A stretch of DNA of 64,000 bases. Source: Tetranychus cinnabarinus (taxonomy: Eukaryota; Arthropoda; Arachnida; Trombidiformes; Tetranychidae). The number at the start of each line of letters is the position of its first letter. The first letter of the stretch is position 1. The stretch spans positions 4,975,001-5,039,000 of the forward strand of contig WHVY01000002.1 in the NCBI GenBank assembly GCA_022266195.1, given 5' to 3'. The notes beneath the pieces are model-generated. The model was not told the DNA's origin, searched no databases, and saw only the letters and a list, made by a program, of their open reading frames with translations. Shown here one piece after another: positions 11,785 to 26,600 of the stretch. The translations under genes were made by a program, and so were the position numbers.

Positions 11785-12387
11785 ATGGAACTTTGTCAAG
11801 CTGTTATGACCGGCTTATCTCTTCTCAAAGATGATTCAAGACTTTCTAAATTTCAGCTGATCCAATTAGCTGAATTAGTTGGACAATCATTGGTTCATGG
11901 TCGTTCTATAAATTCATATGAAAAGATAATGGATAAATGTGAACTAAAAATGGTTGGATTATCGGTCGCCTGCTTATTTCTTGAAGCTGCCAAAAACAAC
12001 AAAACTATCTCTGAAGAAATCTCGTTGATTGAAATGGCTCTAAGTGAAGCTTCAGTCGCTCAAGACTTTGTCCTGCCAATTGTTGACCAATATAAAAAGA
12101 TAGAGCGAGACTTGAAGAATCGCTTGCTGAAGATGAAGATTGATGATGGTCGATCTTTACCATCTAATGGTCCTAAAGACTTGGTAGACGCTAGGTGGAG
12201 GCAAGATGTTATCATCAAATCGAAGTCTCGAAACCAAATAAATGAAATAAATTATCTAGTAGATTTGATTAGCAAAGATGGTACCAAAATAAGCTTCTCT
12301 GCTGATTTACCTGGTCTTCAAGATCTAGGTTACCAATTGCGAGATTGCTGTAAAGTCTTGGAAAATACTTTTAAGAATATTAATTGA
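11785..12387 (+). CDS. COMMD3: COMM domain-containing protein 3
   Basis: Single-exon gene of 200 residues (human 195). COMMD3 is one of ten COMM proteins that, with CCDC22/CCDC93 and the retriever trio, form the Commander complex for endosomal recycling. The N-terminal helical half begins MELCQAVMTGLSLL, close to MELSESVQRGFQML-type starts, and contains a YILEAGKH-like segment (CLFLEAAKNN). The C-terminal COMM domain, about 135-196, has DARWRQDVIIKSKSRNQ, NYLVDLISKDG, then KISFSADLPGLQDLGYQLRD, matching the ISFSCSMEQLQDL..LKD signature of COMMD3. The start is the first Met of the open frame. It is divergent from ARMC8 and convergent with Lunapark, whose stop lies about 740 bases downstream. 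Confidence 0.9.
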   Translation: MELCQAVMTGLSLLKDDSRLSKFQLIQLAELVGQSLVHGRSINSYEKIMDKCELKMVGLSVACLFLEAAKNNKTISEEISLIEMALSEASVAQDFVLPIVDQYKKIERDLKNRLLKMKIDDGRSLPSNGPKDLVDARWRQDVIIKSKSRNQINEINYLVDLISKDGTKISFSADLPGLQDLGYQLRDCCKVLENTFKNIN

Positions 12388-13126
12388 AACAGCTTCGATC
12401 TAATTATTCATTGTAAATAATTTATGTTATTTTTATTATAATGATATTTTTGGTGATAATTGATGAACTCAATGTTCCTTATTTGGTTAATTGACATGGG
12501 AACCGGCTTTTTCAACAGACAACAAAAACAAAAATACAACAACAATGGGGTTGTACAGTATGTACGACACTTGTGAAACTAGCGGTGACATGATATTTTG
12601 TGTACCGGTATCGAGTCCCAATGTTTATATTGAAAGTAGATTTTTTCATGGCTAGAACCTTCGGTACAAAAATTTAAACAATATCCTTTTCATGTACATG
12701 TATTATGAATTGCAAGATTAGTCTGAAAGCATTCAATAGTTGCTTGCATGTAAATTATTAATTCATCTAGAATCTATACTTTATATGCAATACATGTACT
12801 TATATCAAAACCAGAAAATTAATACATTATGTAATATATTATGGACTTTCTTTATTATTTACTCTTAAAGGAAAATGAATAGTTTGAATAGTTTGCGATT
12901 TAATCACGTCATTTATTACATATAAATTTATTTAATATGACTAAAATAGGGAAGCCACGGAGGTTGACAGTTTTTTATGTTTTGAGTGAACAAAATATAA
13001 GGAAGAGAAGCAAATAATTGTTGATTAAGGCTCACCTAGAACTTTTTTCATCAAGGAAAACTTAGCTTAGGTGGTTCGATCTGTTCAACCTTTACATGGG
13101 TAATCAAAAAACAAACGAATAAAAAT
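12388..13126. other. 3' UTR and intergenic space between convergent COMMD3 and Lunapark
   Basis: A/T-rich, no ORF of note. A TTTATT at about 12928 could be the Lunapark poly(A) signal (AATAAA on the minus strand). TGTACATG words recur at about 12694-12800. Confidence 0.5.
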
Positions 13127-14652
13127 TCAAAGTAAAACTCTCTTTTCACCATCTTCATTTTCATCATCAATGAAATCAATATCATTAAGAGCATCAGTTG
13201 GACTGTTTGATGGTAACTCAGAATTATTTTGACTTTCTGAGCTATCTGGTAACGATGTAGTCTGAGCCACCCTCGACACTTCATCTTGTGACTTTTCTTC
13301 CTTTTCTCTAAAGTTTTCCTCATCAGTCTTGCCAACTCCACTTGGCTTATCTCCATCATTCTCAAAGTGAGATACTGATATCGCTGGAGTGGATTCGGTA
13401 GAAATTTCAGCATCTGACACCTCATCTTGCTCTTTTATTTCGGCAATCTTTGCAGTTTGTTTATTTTCATCCGGCCGACTATCATTATCACTTTCAGGCT
13501 CATCGATTAAAGGTGCGAGATTCTTATCTCTGCTCGTATCACTTTGACTTATGTTTGGAGCAAAAGGTCGCTGTTTCCTCGAAGGATTGAAGGACATACA
13601 GTAACAGCAGCGAAACGAAATGAATTCAAATTCCTCTTTCAAGGCCATTCCGTTATGACCACTACAATTATTACAAATGAGAGCATATCTATTGCTCGGA
13701 CCATCACCAACAACATAATCAACTAGTTTATCAACAATAGAACGATTTTGATCTAATATTGGACGTGACAATCTGGGTGCTGGTAAAGCTGGGTATTGTG
13801 TAAGCGCAGGACGAATCATGGAAACTCGACCGAACTGGGGAGAAATAGGCTGAATACTAGTTTGTGAAGCATTCATACTATTATCAGCCATTAATCTGGG
13901 TCTTTCAGGCGTTCTAATAAAACTAGAATTGAGTAACATTGGAGGTGGCATTGATCCACGATATCGGACTCTTTGTTGTTGTTGTTGCTGAACATTTGAG
14001 TATCCTGAATTAGCTGGAGATGATGGACATGAGTTTGGCCGAGATTCTTTCAACACTGAAGGCTCATACTTTTCCAGAAGCTCTTTAGCCACTTTATAAG
14101 TTTCTGTTTCCATTACTTTGTCAAGAATTCTTTTCTTCTCTCGACGTAGATCTTTGAGTTTGTCTTCTTTCTTGTCTATTACTTGTAAATAATACCATTG
14201 AAGAAATTGTTTCAATAAATAAACTCTGAAAAAAGAAATACATAAATGAGAAGTCGTAATAGGCAACGAATGGGTATTTAGTAGGATATGAATACTCACA
14301 GGAGAGGAAACACCACCAGAGGAAGTGAATATAAACATCTTTTAACCCAATCCGGGCTGCTGGGTAAGTAATAGAAATAGAAGACACCTAAAGCAAAAAT
14401 ATATATGAGACCAGAGATGACAAAAAGGAGAAAAATAATATTCTTTTGCTGCTTGATTGCTGAAAATTTATGATCTTCCAAAGATCGTATCTCTTCTGTG
14501 ATCCTCTCTAACCTTTCTTGTGAAGTTTCTTTGCCCTGTAGATGAAAATAATGCACGTTAAAATCGTGAATTAAAGGTACAAAAGGTGATAATATTTAGT
14601 AAAAAGGAACATAAACAAAACTCACCCTTAATTTGGACCACAAAATACCCAT
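13127..14652 (-). CDS. LNPK: Lunapark, ER three-way-junction protein
   Basis: Stabilises three-way junctions of tubular ER. Three minus-strand exons (14652-14626, 14535-14300, 14225-13127) give 453 residues (human 428). Met-Gly at the start (MGILWSKLR) fits the N-myristoylation seen in this family. An N-terminal helix precedes two membrane segments, about 42-66 and 76-98, followed by a coiled coil (KKEDKLKDLRREKKRILDKV) and the METETYKVAKELLEKY motif. A Pro/Ser-rich linker has a six-Gln run (about 167-172). The Lunapark signature VDYVVGDGPSNRYALIC leads into a four-cysteine zinc finger (C272, C275, C294, C297) with HNGMALKEEFEFISFRC. The tail is acidic and Ser-rich. All hallmark residues are present. 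Confidence 0.96.
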
Positions 14653-17600
14653 TAGTTTATACATGAAAAAAACTGGTTCAGCTCAAAAATTTCGCCGAAA
14701 AGATAAGGTGTTAAACTGTTTTCTAAAAACAATAGATTGGTTGGACTTTACATTTGAAACACATTAATAAGCGAACTAAATAATAAACATGACAAAATAA
14801 TAAAAAAATGACTCTATCACAACCAACTGATGATTGTTACGTATAAAAACTCGTTTTGGTATTACAGGTGAGAGTAAAGTCAACATCATAAGCGCCACAA
14901 AGGAAGCCTATCTTACTCATAATATTATGCACTCAACAGAATCAAAATACTCACAATGCAGTAATAGTAAAGCTTTCAAAGTATAGATGGCACATGTAGT
15001 AAAGTGAATTCAAAATTCAATTTTAATTATCAAATTCAGTTGAGTATCTGAAATCATCCAATGTTTCAGGAACAAAATCTGGACACTGATTTCCTATCAA
15101 ATTTTAATCAAAAACTGGCGATCAACACTATTTTCAGATTGCTTCTTACTTGCTCATTTCTAGACAATTTTGTACTCAACTGTAATTTTAATAAATTCAT
15201 CCCTTTGAAAGATGTTAGGATTAATCTAAAACAACTCTTGGCAAAAATCAGACTGGAATTTCGATTTAAATCACACACTCAATTGCAATTAAGAATAATC
15301 ATTGAAGAATAAAGAATATTTTCATTCTGATCAAATGAGATTGAATAGTTTAAATGAGGCAAATGTCATTCGATAGAGCAAGTTGAGTTATCAAAATCGT
15401 CGAGGGTCAGGCTGTGAAGTGTTTCCTTAGATATTTGAGTTTACTTTTAATATTCAATTTCAAATCAGGAGCAACTACTGTTGAATCTTAAGAATTGATT
15501 GTTTCCATTTTGATCAAATCAGTTGATAGTTGATTGCAAAACAAGCAGATGGCAGCTCTGAAGCTATCAAGTCTTTCAATCTCGAAACACCGAGTTATTA
15601 AACTGTTTAAAATTTTGATTGTTTGTATTGTCTCTAATTGTGTTTAATTTTTCCTGATTATTGGTTAGCAACTTACTAGCAATTCTCTGTTCGTGATCGT
15701 CAATTTTTATGGAGATCTTTGGTTCAATTGTGTATAATAAAATATGCTTGGAAAGGACTTATCCAGTCGCTCTCATCTTTACCTTTTAATCTTTCATTTG
15801 TTTTTCAACATCTACACACAATTATCATTATATTTATTCACCAATTGACACCTTAAGCTTTGCTGATTGATGAATTATTAGCGCAAGGGTGGCTTGAAAC
15901 TCAGGAATTTGAAATATTTGATTCAACATAAGATCTTGAATTACGATTACTTAACTTTACTGAAAATAGCTACTTTTTTGTAGTCGTTTTCAATATTTGT
16001 GAAAATTTTGCCTCAACCGCAAGTGTTTTTAAAAGTTCATTATTTTACCCAAAAATTCAACAAAAGAGATGAAGAACAATCAATTGACAATCAATCTAAT
16101 AATGCCTTTAATGGATTAAAAATGATTGTTCGTAAAGATGATGAGTGTGAACATAAATAACAGCAAAACTCAACAGCAAAAGGAGTCAAAAAAAGGTAAA
16201 CAAAGAGATTGAAAATTTTTCACTTTTACGGTTATTAATTTATCTTTTCTTGTAATAACAAGTTAGCCGAAGTTAATTTCTGTTAACTTGGTGAGTATAA
16301 TAATCAAATTTTGTTTTCAATTTAGTCTCACGAAATTGTTAACAGCCCATGAAATCTTCAAATTAACTTGATTTGCCACTTTAATTGAAACCTTTTCTTT
16401 CACGTACAGATTATGCACAATCATCAACGCTTCTGGTTAAACCTATCCAAAATAATCAACGTAAACTTGAGTTTAACTGGTATTTGAGAGGCAACAAAAT
16501 TGGATTAAAGCAGGAAAATAATAGCAAAAATTGATCGCAAGTCAACAAGTAATTTAGGTGATTTTGGGTCCAAGTTACACTGAAGATATCACAAGGCAAA
16601 ATATGGAATCACCTTATTTTTTGGACTAAAATTTTTCCAGGTTATTGGTCTTGCTTAAAACTCCAGTGAATTTTATCCTGTCAAGTTGAAGATTGTGAGT
16701 CCGTCAAATGAATTAACACGCTTGTTGGTTCGCCAGCTCATGCTACTTTCATCCTCATCCTAATCATCATGATTACCATCTTTCCCTCATCAACATCATC
16801 ATCCTGTTCTGTTCTGTGAAACAATTTGATTAAACTTGAAGAGGCTCACTTGATTTATATTATTAGCATTTTTGGTTGTTACTGTTGCTGTTGTAGTTAT
16901 GATTACATTTAACAGGTAACAAATTCATTGGCTATTTACTTTTACCTATTGGGATTGACTACTAATGATAATAATAATAATTTATTGTAATGAAGATGGA
17001 AAGCTTTTTCTTCTCTTTTCTTCACTCACCTCTTTAGCACAAGGAAAGGATACGTGAAATCAGATGTAAATGTTGATTGTTACAAGTTACATCTTAACAA
17101 TACAATCAGATTGGACTGGGGAATGTAATTTCAAGTTGAATTAAATGTTTTCAACAACATTTTATTTACCTTTATTGATGATTTATTCGTAGATGATTAA
17201 GATTGACTAACATTGGATTGACCATTAAAAGGGATTGGGAAAACCTTCATCATCATCAAGTCAACCCCAACCAGTTGAACCCAGAGTGAGGAGACCTTAA
17301 AGATTAATCTGATTGTCTACATAATTAAACCTGTGAAGATCAACCATCAATCATTCATCATCTTCATTATACTCAGGCTCATCATCAATAGTAGGCCTAC
17401 AAAATTAACAACGGAACATAACTTAAGAGGCCTTAATGTATATTTTATACAAATCGCAGTCAACATGAAAATGGTTGTAAATATTGTTTGAAAAGCAGAA
17501 ACTTGGTGGTCTAAATTGGTGGGCTCGATGATAATCAATTAAACCCCTCAAATCTAGTTGAATGAAAAGTGGGAGGATTTGATAAGCAAATTATGGACAA

Positions 17601-20600
17601 CAATTGGACCTGAAACCAAACCTGAAAACCCAAAATTCAATGTTTTTTCTCAACTGACCTGATACATTACAATAAACTTGACGGATCGCTGAAAGTAAAC
17701 ATATTATACTCTTATTGGGTAAATAATGGCGATTATTAAATATTTTGATTCTTTTGTCAACATTTACATTTGGATTTTCCAATCCAAAAAAATGAACTTC
17801 TATTATTAATGATTTTAGGTGCTAAATAGGTTGTCACCTAATAGGTCAATGGTCATTTAAGTTAATGCAATTGAGCCCTAAACATAAATGATTCAAAAGA
17901 TGACCATTTTTTTAAACCTTCAAGTCGTTTATTAATGAACTGATTTTAATGTGAAATCATTTTTTTCTCGCATTTTTTTCTCAGAAGTAAAATTGGAAAC
18001 TTTTAACCTTAAATAGGACCAGTAATTAAGGTTTTAATTATTGAAGCTCATTTGGCTGGATTTTTCGATTTATCCATTTCATCCCTTTGTTTCCTCCACT
18101 AAATGGATGGTAAAGACACGATCAATGGACACGATTTGAAACATGATGACCATTGTTAACATGATTAGATAATGATTCCAGGACAATCGGCTAATGATAA
18201 TTGTTGGACTCATCTTTGGACTGTTGATCATCAACAAATGATGCTACCTTGGCTAACGATTATTGTTCAATCATTATTTTTCATCATTTACCCTCGGCTG
18301 ATGTCCAATTGTAGTTATTCATATTTTGCTTAATGTAACATCATTAGATGGAAACAAGGATAAAGTGCAACTTCCTAATTCCTGGAATTAAAATTGTAAT
18401 CATTTAAATATTGCTTCACCAACAACAGGACAATATTTTTTGTTATTCATGACAATAACACATTTAAAAGCTAACCTAATCAACTCAATCATTTACATTT
18501 AAATAACATTGATGTTGACATTTATTTGCGTGTTTCCTCCTGTTTAACGGTTAGACATTAAAATTGTTGATTTAAATATGAATAAATAATAAAGTTAATC
18601 GAGAGGTTAATTTGTTTATTATTGACTATTTTTGGCATTTTTTCATTGTAATCTGATTTGTTCACACACAAAACACACACAAAATGAAACGCTATTTGTA
18701 CGCTTAGTTGACCTGTTTACTTACCATTATTAGCCATTATTGTTTTCCTAAATCTTTTTTTAAGACAAGATTAATAGACGATTTAATTCACCCAAAAATA
18801 CAAATTACAGTTAAATTGAACATCATTTGATGCATGATTTATGATCATCATTTTCAATTCGTATTGATGAAAGATTGAGAGAGTTGAAAAAAGGCAGAAA
18901 AATAGGAAAACGAAACAATCAAAATAGCCTTTTCTTCACAATCCAAACATTAAATTGTTAATACTTTTTCAGTGATAAATATTAGATTTTATTTTCCACT
19001 TTTAAGATGATCAAGATGACCAAGCAGATAATTAAGATTATAATAAAGATGATTTTCATGATGAGGTGGAGGAGGAGGAAAGATGGACTAAAAAATGTTG
19101 GTAAAAGAGGAAGAAGAAGAAAAGGATTTAATGTAATTACAAAATGGGATGAAAAGATGATCTCTGGATGAAAGGGAAAAGACAATTGCTATTAACAATC
19201 TTATTCTATTGCTATTAATTAATGTTGAATACTTTCTCCATTTTTTAATCACAACAATCAACTTTCCATCTTGTTTACTGCTATTAAGGTTAACAAAACC
19301 TTTATTATTATCATTATGAATTTGCTTTCATCTTTTTTCTTCTTCTTCTTCTTACATTAACTTTTTCATTTTCATTCATTTTACAATCTCATTTAAACTC
19401 GTGAAAATCAACACAATGTCCACTTTCACCAGGAAATTGATCCTTCATTATGGTCACTTCTCTCTAACCATGATTAACTTTTCATAAAGGCCAATATTTT
19501 CGCTCTGTATAAGACTAATGTTGAATAAGGTTATAAACTTAAAATAACACCAATCAATGAATTTCATTCTTGTTTATCAATCAGGTTTAATCGATTGATT
19601 GTAAATCAATCATTCAATTCTATGGCTTCAACATTTCAAAAACTAAATCAGAATTAGTTTTAACTCAAATATAACTCAGCATAATGACCAATCAAGTTGG
19701 TTAACATTCTTTGTCCAAATCCAGAAAATTCATAAAAGTCGAGGCATTATTTCATTCGTTCCTGGTTTCAATAATAGTCCAAAATAAGCTGGTCATCTTG
19801 ATCCAAATCTTGTTCTAGCGATTTCTAATGTTCACGATAGTGATGGTATCCTTTGGTGACCTTTCAATTTGACACCAAAATAACAGTTCAATTGAATTTT
19901 ATGCAATTCGTAAAAGTCAATAATTTATGCGAGAAAAGCTTCAATTGTAAATTGTCCTTGTCTTCAAATTTACAATATGATTGTAACTTCAATTTTGGTT
20001 AATTCTTTCCATTCACCTGTTGACAATAGCAGTTAACACATCATCATTAAGTTAATTATAATCATATTTTTATGCATCTCCTTTTCTTAATCCATTAACT
20101 CCTTTTCTTTCCTTTAATTTGTACGATTATCTTGCATTTCTTTTTTGTTCAACCTTTTTGTTTTTAAATCCTTAATGAACATCCATGTACCAAAACAACC
20201 ATCATTAACATAGTTACTTGATTTAATTGTATTTTACTGGTGATTGTCAACAGGATTTTCATTTGCAAATGCTGATTGTGTTTAAGCACAACAATAAAGG
20301 TTAACAGTAAGTGATTAATTGAGGAAACTTTGGAATCTTTTTTTAAATTAATAACAAACAATTTTGTGTTATCCCGTTGAGCTGCATTTTCAATATGATT
20401 TGTAATTTAATTTGTGACTCTTTCAGTGACATTTGTTGGTATTAAGAGGAAAACAGCGCTAAATTAATGTCCATTGATTGAAAAGAAAAAGAAAAGAGAA
20501 TCAACAATAAAGATAGAATTAATTAATCATCAAAGGATTAGTGCAGGTTTGATTAAAGTTTGAATTGTCATCTTTACCTTTTTGCTTCAATTGGTTTGCC

Positions 20601-23600
20601 TAATATCACAGGTTTAGAGGGTCATTTTGTTTAGCCTAGATCATGATGGAAGTAAGTTAACAGGTAAATCATTTTGTTGCCAAATTTAAAGGTTTAGTGG
20701 TGAATGATTAACAGGATCAGCAATGATAATCATCAACAGGTATAATTGTGTCGTCTCAATGTTTATTTGGATGTGAATGGCTGTACGGAAACAAATGGAT
20801 GAGAAAAATGATCAAACAATTGAAGAACAATTTGGAAACAATTTAATCGGAATCGGGCTAAATAAGTGGCCCTTTTCCGATTTGCAAATGGTTCCTATTT
20901 TAGCTCTTTCAGTTTACCATTTTAAACTTTTCTCTTCTTTTTCAGGCCAAATCAATTGAAAATGATCAAACGAAGATCATTTCACAAAAGATGATCAATC
21001 CAACCAAGCATAACATGGAAGTATGAAGATGCCAATCCAGAAATCATTGACATTGGCTTTTGAATGAAATCCAATCGTGTTAGGATGGTTAGGTTAGGCC
21101 ATAAAATAAAAGTACAATATTGAGATTATTCTTGGATCATTATGAATACCATTTAACCACAATTTAACATTTCATTTCCTTTGATTTCTCTGTTCTTTTG
21201 ATGCTGGAAAAAATGAATAAAACGAAGGAAAATATTAGTTCATAAATCTGTTAATAAGTTAAATTGTTTAGACTGTTGGGGAAATGAGATTGTGATTAAT
21301 ATGATTGGCCTGTTTCTTTGGGAAGAGGTTAGTTGAGAGATCAACTGATGGTGAATTTAGGGGTAAAAAAAAGTTTAATCAAGAATCAGAAGAGTTGTTT
21401 TACTTGAATTAGTCGTCAAAAATTTACGCCTCAGAAAGTATACAATTAAAGTGAAGACTCATGGTAAGACAAATAAATTGACACAATCTTAGCGACGTGA
21501 TTATCAACCAAGCAAATCTTAAGGGCAACAAAATAACCAGGACTACCTTATTGTTTAGGTTTAACCACATAATTAAGTGAACATAAATATATCTAGCTTA
21601 GTAATAAATAAAATCCGGAAATGTTGATTGTCGTTTAACTCAAGATATCATGTTGTTAATCGGTTGTGGAGTTAAAACAATTTATCTCCAATGAACCAAG
21701 CGTTTCAAGACAACATGAGATATGGAGTCTAAATATGAGCAGTAAAATCAGCAATCTTTGTAAACTATGTTTCCTTACAATTGACAAGATACATTTCCAA
21801 TTTTCATCATGATTCCAGTTAATTTCATTAACAGTTTTAACCTTACTTAAAGCCATCAGTCCATGAAGTTATGAGATGTAAACGTTAAGAAGCCAATGCC
21901 TTCGGAAGTCACTCATGATAAATTGTCTTGGTAAACGATGTAACTGTTTCATCTTATTTGTTACCCGAGTTCATCAACAATTAACTGTTCTCCGTTGAAT
22001 TTAAATTCCCCTCTCTCAATGAGTTATCCTGGTGTCACTTTTTTTCTCTCCTTTACTATCAAATCAAGTGTTTCATTGATATTTAATAAAGTTGAATAGC
22101 TTTTTTCCAATGATTTTCACTCTAAATGCCTTGTTGATCTTTAGCAAAATTATTTCCTCAATTAAGAGCCAGCCTAAGGAGAAAACGGAGAAAAAAAGAA
22201 ACAAAAAATATTAGTTTATCATTTTAAAACGTTTGCTTAGTAAAATATGAAATTTATCACCTTTTTATATTGTACTCGGGTAAATTAAATTACATTTGAA
22301 AAAATCTTTGTTGCCTCATTAAATTTCAATTTAACACCGACAATGTTTGGAAATAATAAACTGTTTCAATTTGAAAGTATTTTTATCAATAATAAATATT
22401 GTAAAAAACCAGTTTATTAATTCTTGTAAAACATCTTCATCTTTGCTTTTATTTTTGTTTGTGAATCATATAATAAAATGTTTAAGTAACAATCTGTAGT
22501 GTTTGACATTCAGTCAAACAAAAGGGGTTAAACAACAAATACCTTTATTATAACCATCATTGTTATCATTAACCATAATAGTTGTGGTTTGTTGGTGCTT
22601 TTGTGGATCCTGGACCAGGTAAACCTTTCTTCCCCCTGAAAACTGGGTAATAGATTGATTCAACGGGTAATATTAAAAGTTCACAGGATAACCTTTAGAG
22701 TCTGATTGCTTGTGAAATGTTGATAAATTTATGTCAAGCATCTTGTTCGGCAAGTTTTGCATCATTGCAATTGCTTCTCTTTACATCGTCGCCATCACTA
22801 TCATTATCATCTTTAACATTTCATTGAAAAATCTCTCGTTCCGGTGGATTAACCAACATCGTCCCGTTATATCCGGATATTTCAATGTTTCATGTTTACT
22901 GTTGATTGAAAAAAAGGAGAAACAAGTTAGGAATATTAGGCAGTAAAAGTATTTTCAACAAAAATTGAAATCAACGTAAATAGAATGCAGTTTATATGAT
23001 AAAGATTATAAAGATGAAAACGATGATAAAGGGAGAAATGAAGGGATGATTTTGCATAAACCTTTTATTTCTTGGTGTTACTTTAACGTGTTTTAAACCT
23101 TCTTCATTGATAAATAGATACGGAAATGTTTTGAAAATTGATTTGAATGTTGAAGCGTTTTCTTTACAAAATTGAACATTATTATTATCCTCATCACCAA
23201 TGTCAATCAAGGTGAAAAATAACTATCATCTTAAAGATTGCGATCAACATTATTCAAATTATCTCAAGATGAAATGAATAATATTGATGAAAAGTAAAGC
23301 ACTGTGAGTGGTTTATGCTAAATCGATGAATCTAAAGGATTTTGGATGAAATGAAAGATAATCTTTTCCGCATTTAAACCACAAAAAATAGATAACTTGA
23401 CTTGAGATGAGAAATTTTAACATAATAATTCAAGTTACTTGACTTTTAGTGAATTGAAAGGGCTTAAACTATTAGAATAAAAAATAGCTGCAACTGGATT
23501 AACAAATTTTTAAGCACCATCATAAGGTTACGCAAAAAATGGTAGCAGCAATTAATCGCGATATTGTTAGCGACTTGTTGCCACCATCAAAAAATGTTCG

Positions 23601-26600
23601 TCTAAATTATTGTTGAGTAGGAAGATGAAGATCTTTAAAATTATACAAATTCGTATCACCAGAAAAGAGACTAAATTGTAAAAAAACATATTTTGAGTCT
23701 ACCTACACAATTTGATGAAAAACAACATCACAAACGATAATCAACAATAGATCAACAAATCCATTGAAAGTGAATGAAAAGTGTTGAATGCAATATATAA
23801 CTGAAAACCATGAATTCCTTAAATGCGTGAGTAAGATTGTGATATACACTCGCCATTCAATTTTAATTAGCCTGAGAGGAAGTCAGCGATTGCCATTGTT
23901 TACCTAACATCATCTTCACTCTAAAAAAAGAATCAAACCTGCAATATTTATCTTTGGCTTTTGCTTGCAGCACTTTGAAAGTAAAAGTTGACGGATTACT
24001 GCTGGTGATCTCATTGTATTTGAGCGGCAAGTCGTTGTATTGAAAACAAATATTAAACCTGTGTAAGCAAGAATTTCAAAGGGTTGTATTAGTTGATGGG
24101 TTTATCAGGAAGTTAAGGGTTGAATTAAAAGTAAAGAAGGAAATTGAAACTCAAATTGATCTATTTACCTGTCATCCACACATTTGTGCTTGTCATTTCT
24201 AATTGTAGGTGAAAGTTTGTTCAACATCGACCGTTGCGCTCTTAAGAAATCCAACATTTATCCGTGATAACTTGCTATATTGATGGAAACAATTTCATCA
24301 ATACAACAATAATGTTTCAAAAAATGAAAACTTTTACTGAAATCTGCTGATAGACCATAACGGAAAGGCAGGATAACTTGACGATGCATATGAAGACGAT
24401 CAGTTTGACAAAAATCCAAAGTCAGTTGTCTTAAGTTTGGTTTTCATTGTCATGACTCATGACTCAATTTTTCAGCAAATCAGCCATCAAATGCCCGAAC
24501 AAATAAATCAAATCAATTTGTGCCGGAAAATTCCATCTGATTGGTGAATAGTTGGTCATTAACCAAGCAGTGCAACCTGAAATGACAATGAAAGTAATCA
24601 AGAAATTAGAAGGATAAAAATTAATGGGATTAAATTACTTCAAATTTCATCATTTGGAAGTTGATATTCAATTAAAGGATCCATCTATTTCACTGTCAAA
24701 GATCATATTCAATTAAATGGTAATCATGAAGATCTGAAAAATTTTAAAATTGAAATTTGATCAAAAGTGTAAGTGATGGGAAATATAATTAGTCTTTGTT
24801 CATGATAATTGAGGTTATTACTGATTAAAAGTAAAAGCATCACCAAAACTATTGTAACCCTTGAGATAAAACTTGACATAGAATTGAATTATGATGAAAA
24901 CAAATGTTGATTTCATCATTTCTTTTGTATAATTATTGAGATGAAAACTTGAAAAGTAAATGCAATAGGTTCAAATGTTAATGGGAATATGAAAACCAAT
25001 ATTGATTGTTACGAAAGTTAGATAGTGATAAAAAATTGTAAAATAGTTGTGATTGATTGGCATATCAAAACACAGCATAAGCTTGAGAAAATGAGGGAAA
25101 AGAAGCAAAAAGAATGACAATAAAATAGCATTCTGAGAATGATTATTTCATGATAATGACTTGACAGTAATTTGGGACAAAATTTTTTCAACTAATGCTT
25201 CCACTAATTTCAATTACAATAGTCACTATCTTTCTCTTTTAAAGCAATAAAGATTCATTAAGTAAATTCCACAAACAATTATGTGTTCATGATTATACCT
25301 CAATTTAATGATAATAATATCAAATTTTAATATAAGATGACCTAACCAATTTGAATATTATTTGTCCAATTTGAAACAAAATGTCATTTTAATTGATCTA
25401 ACCTTGCCTTATTGGTGGAATTTAAAATCACAGTCTTTAGTGTCAATTACCAAGAATACGACGTTAATGATCAAAGTTGAAAGTCACTTCGAATTAACTC
25501 CAGTCTCGTCTCAATAACGGTCTTGTCAATCAGAAATACGAACAGCAGTACCGACAATAATGACAATAAGCAACAAGTCAAATAACAGGTGAATCATTGT
25601 AAGACCAATCTTTCCTTTTCAACGCTGCATAACGAGCAATTCAATAATTTACGACATTAAAGCTGCATATTTTTAACCTTTCCGTTTTCCTCGTCCTTTC
25701 AATTTGTCTTTAGTGTTGCCATCAACATAATATTTGATCAACAATGGAATTCCAGAAAAGCTTACTGTACAAAAAAAACAAAGCAAGAAACAATTAAAAA
25801 ACACAAAATAAGTACAATTTTGCTTAATTAAAGTTAACCAGCTAACTACTGGCAGAAGATACAACTTACCGGGTAAGTTTTGGTTCTTCAGCATGATAAT
25901 CATGTTGATTACACCGAAAAAGAGAAAGGGAGAGTTTGTTTTCAACAGAAAGTTAGTAATGTGATTCTTTACTTCAATTGTTGTTCCTTGACCTTAATTG
26001 AAAGGCTTGTTAAAAATTGTTACCAGGACAATTAATAATTTAGAGATTGAAGCATTTGATAAAATATAGCTACAAAAAAAGAAAAGAGTGAAAAAAAAGA
26101 AGAGTTAGAAAATATATGCGATTGTACAGATGATACGTGTTTTGAGTGTGTAACTCTTGAAACTTGAAATTCAAACTTTCTTCATGGTAACAATTGAATG
26201 AATAAATAGTTTGACTTGTTAATGTCGGATTAAATTAGTCTTACGGATAATTAAAACAATAATATTAGGCTTGATATAAAGAAGCAACAGAAAAAGAGTT
26301 GTAAAAGCTCAAGGTTGCAACTAATTGACATTAACGGTTAACATTTACATTAGTTAACATTGACCATCAAAATTATAAATGGTCAAGCTGGAGAAAGGAA
26401 AAAGAGAAAAGTCACTTACTTTGGTCCATCATTGGCACTATAAAGTTGATTAAATAAACTTAATTCGCCGCGATTAAATCGAGTTAAAACTGTAACAAAA
26501 GATTGCGATTAAAATGGCGACTTAAAAATTGCTTCTTTAAGAAACCTAAAACAATGGTTAAAATGGCGCAATTGTCAGATAAGGATTGACGAATAGCAAA

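Noticed and set aside
15061..15312. 83-codon plus ORF
   Set aside because: No motif, no splice-compatible neighbours, A/T-driven residue content; kept only as part of the intergenic description.
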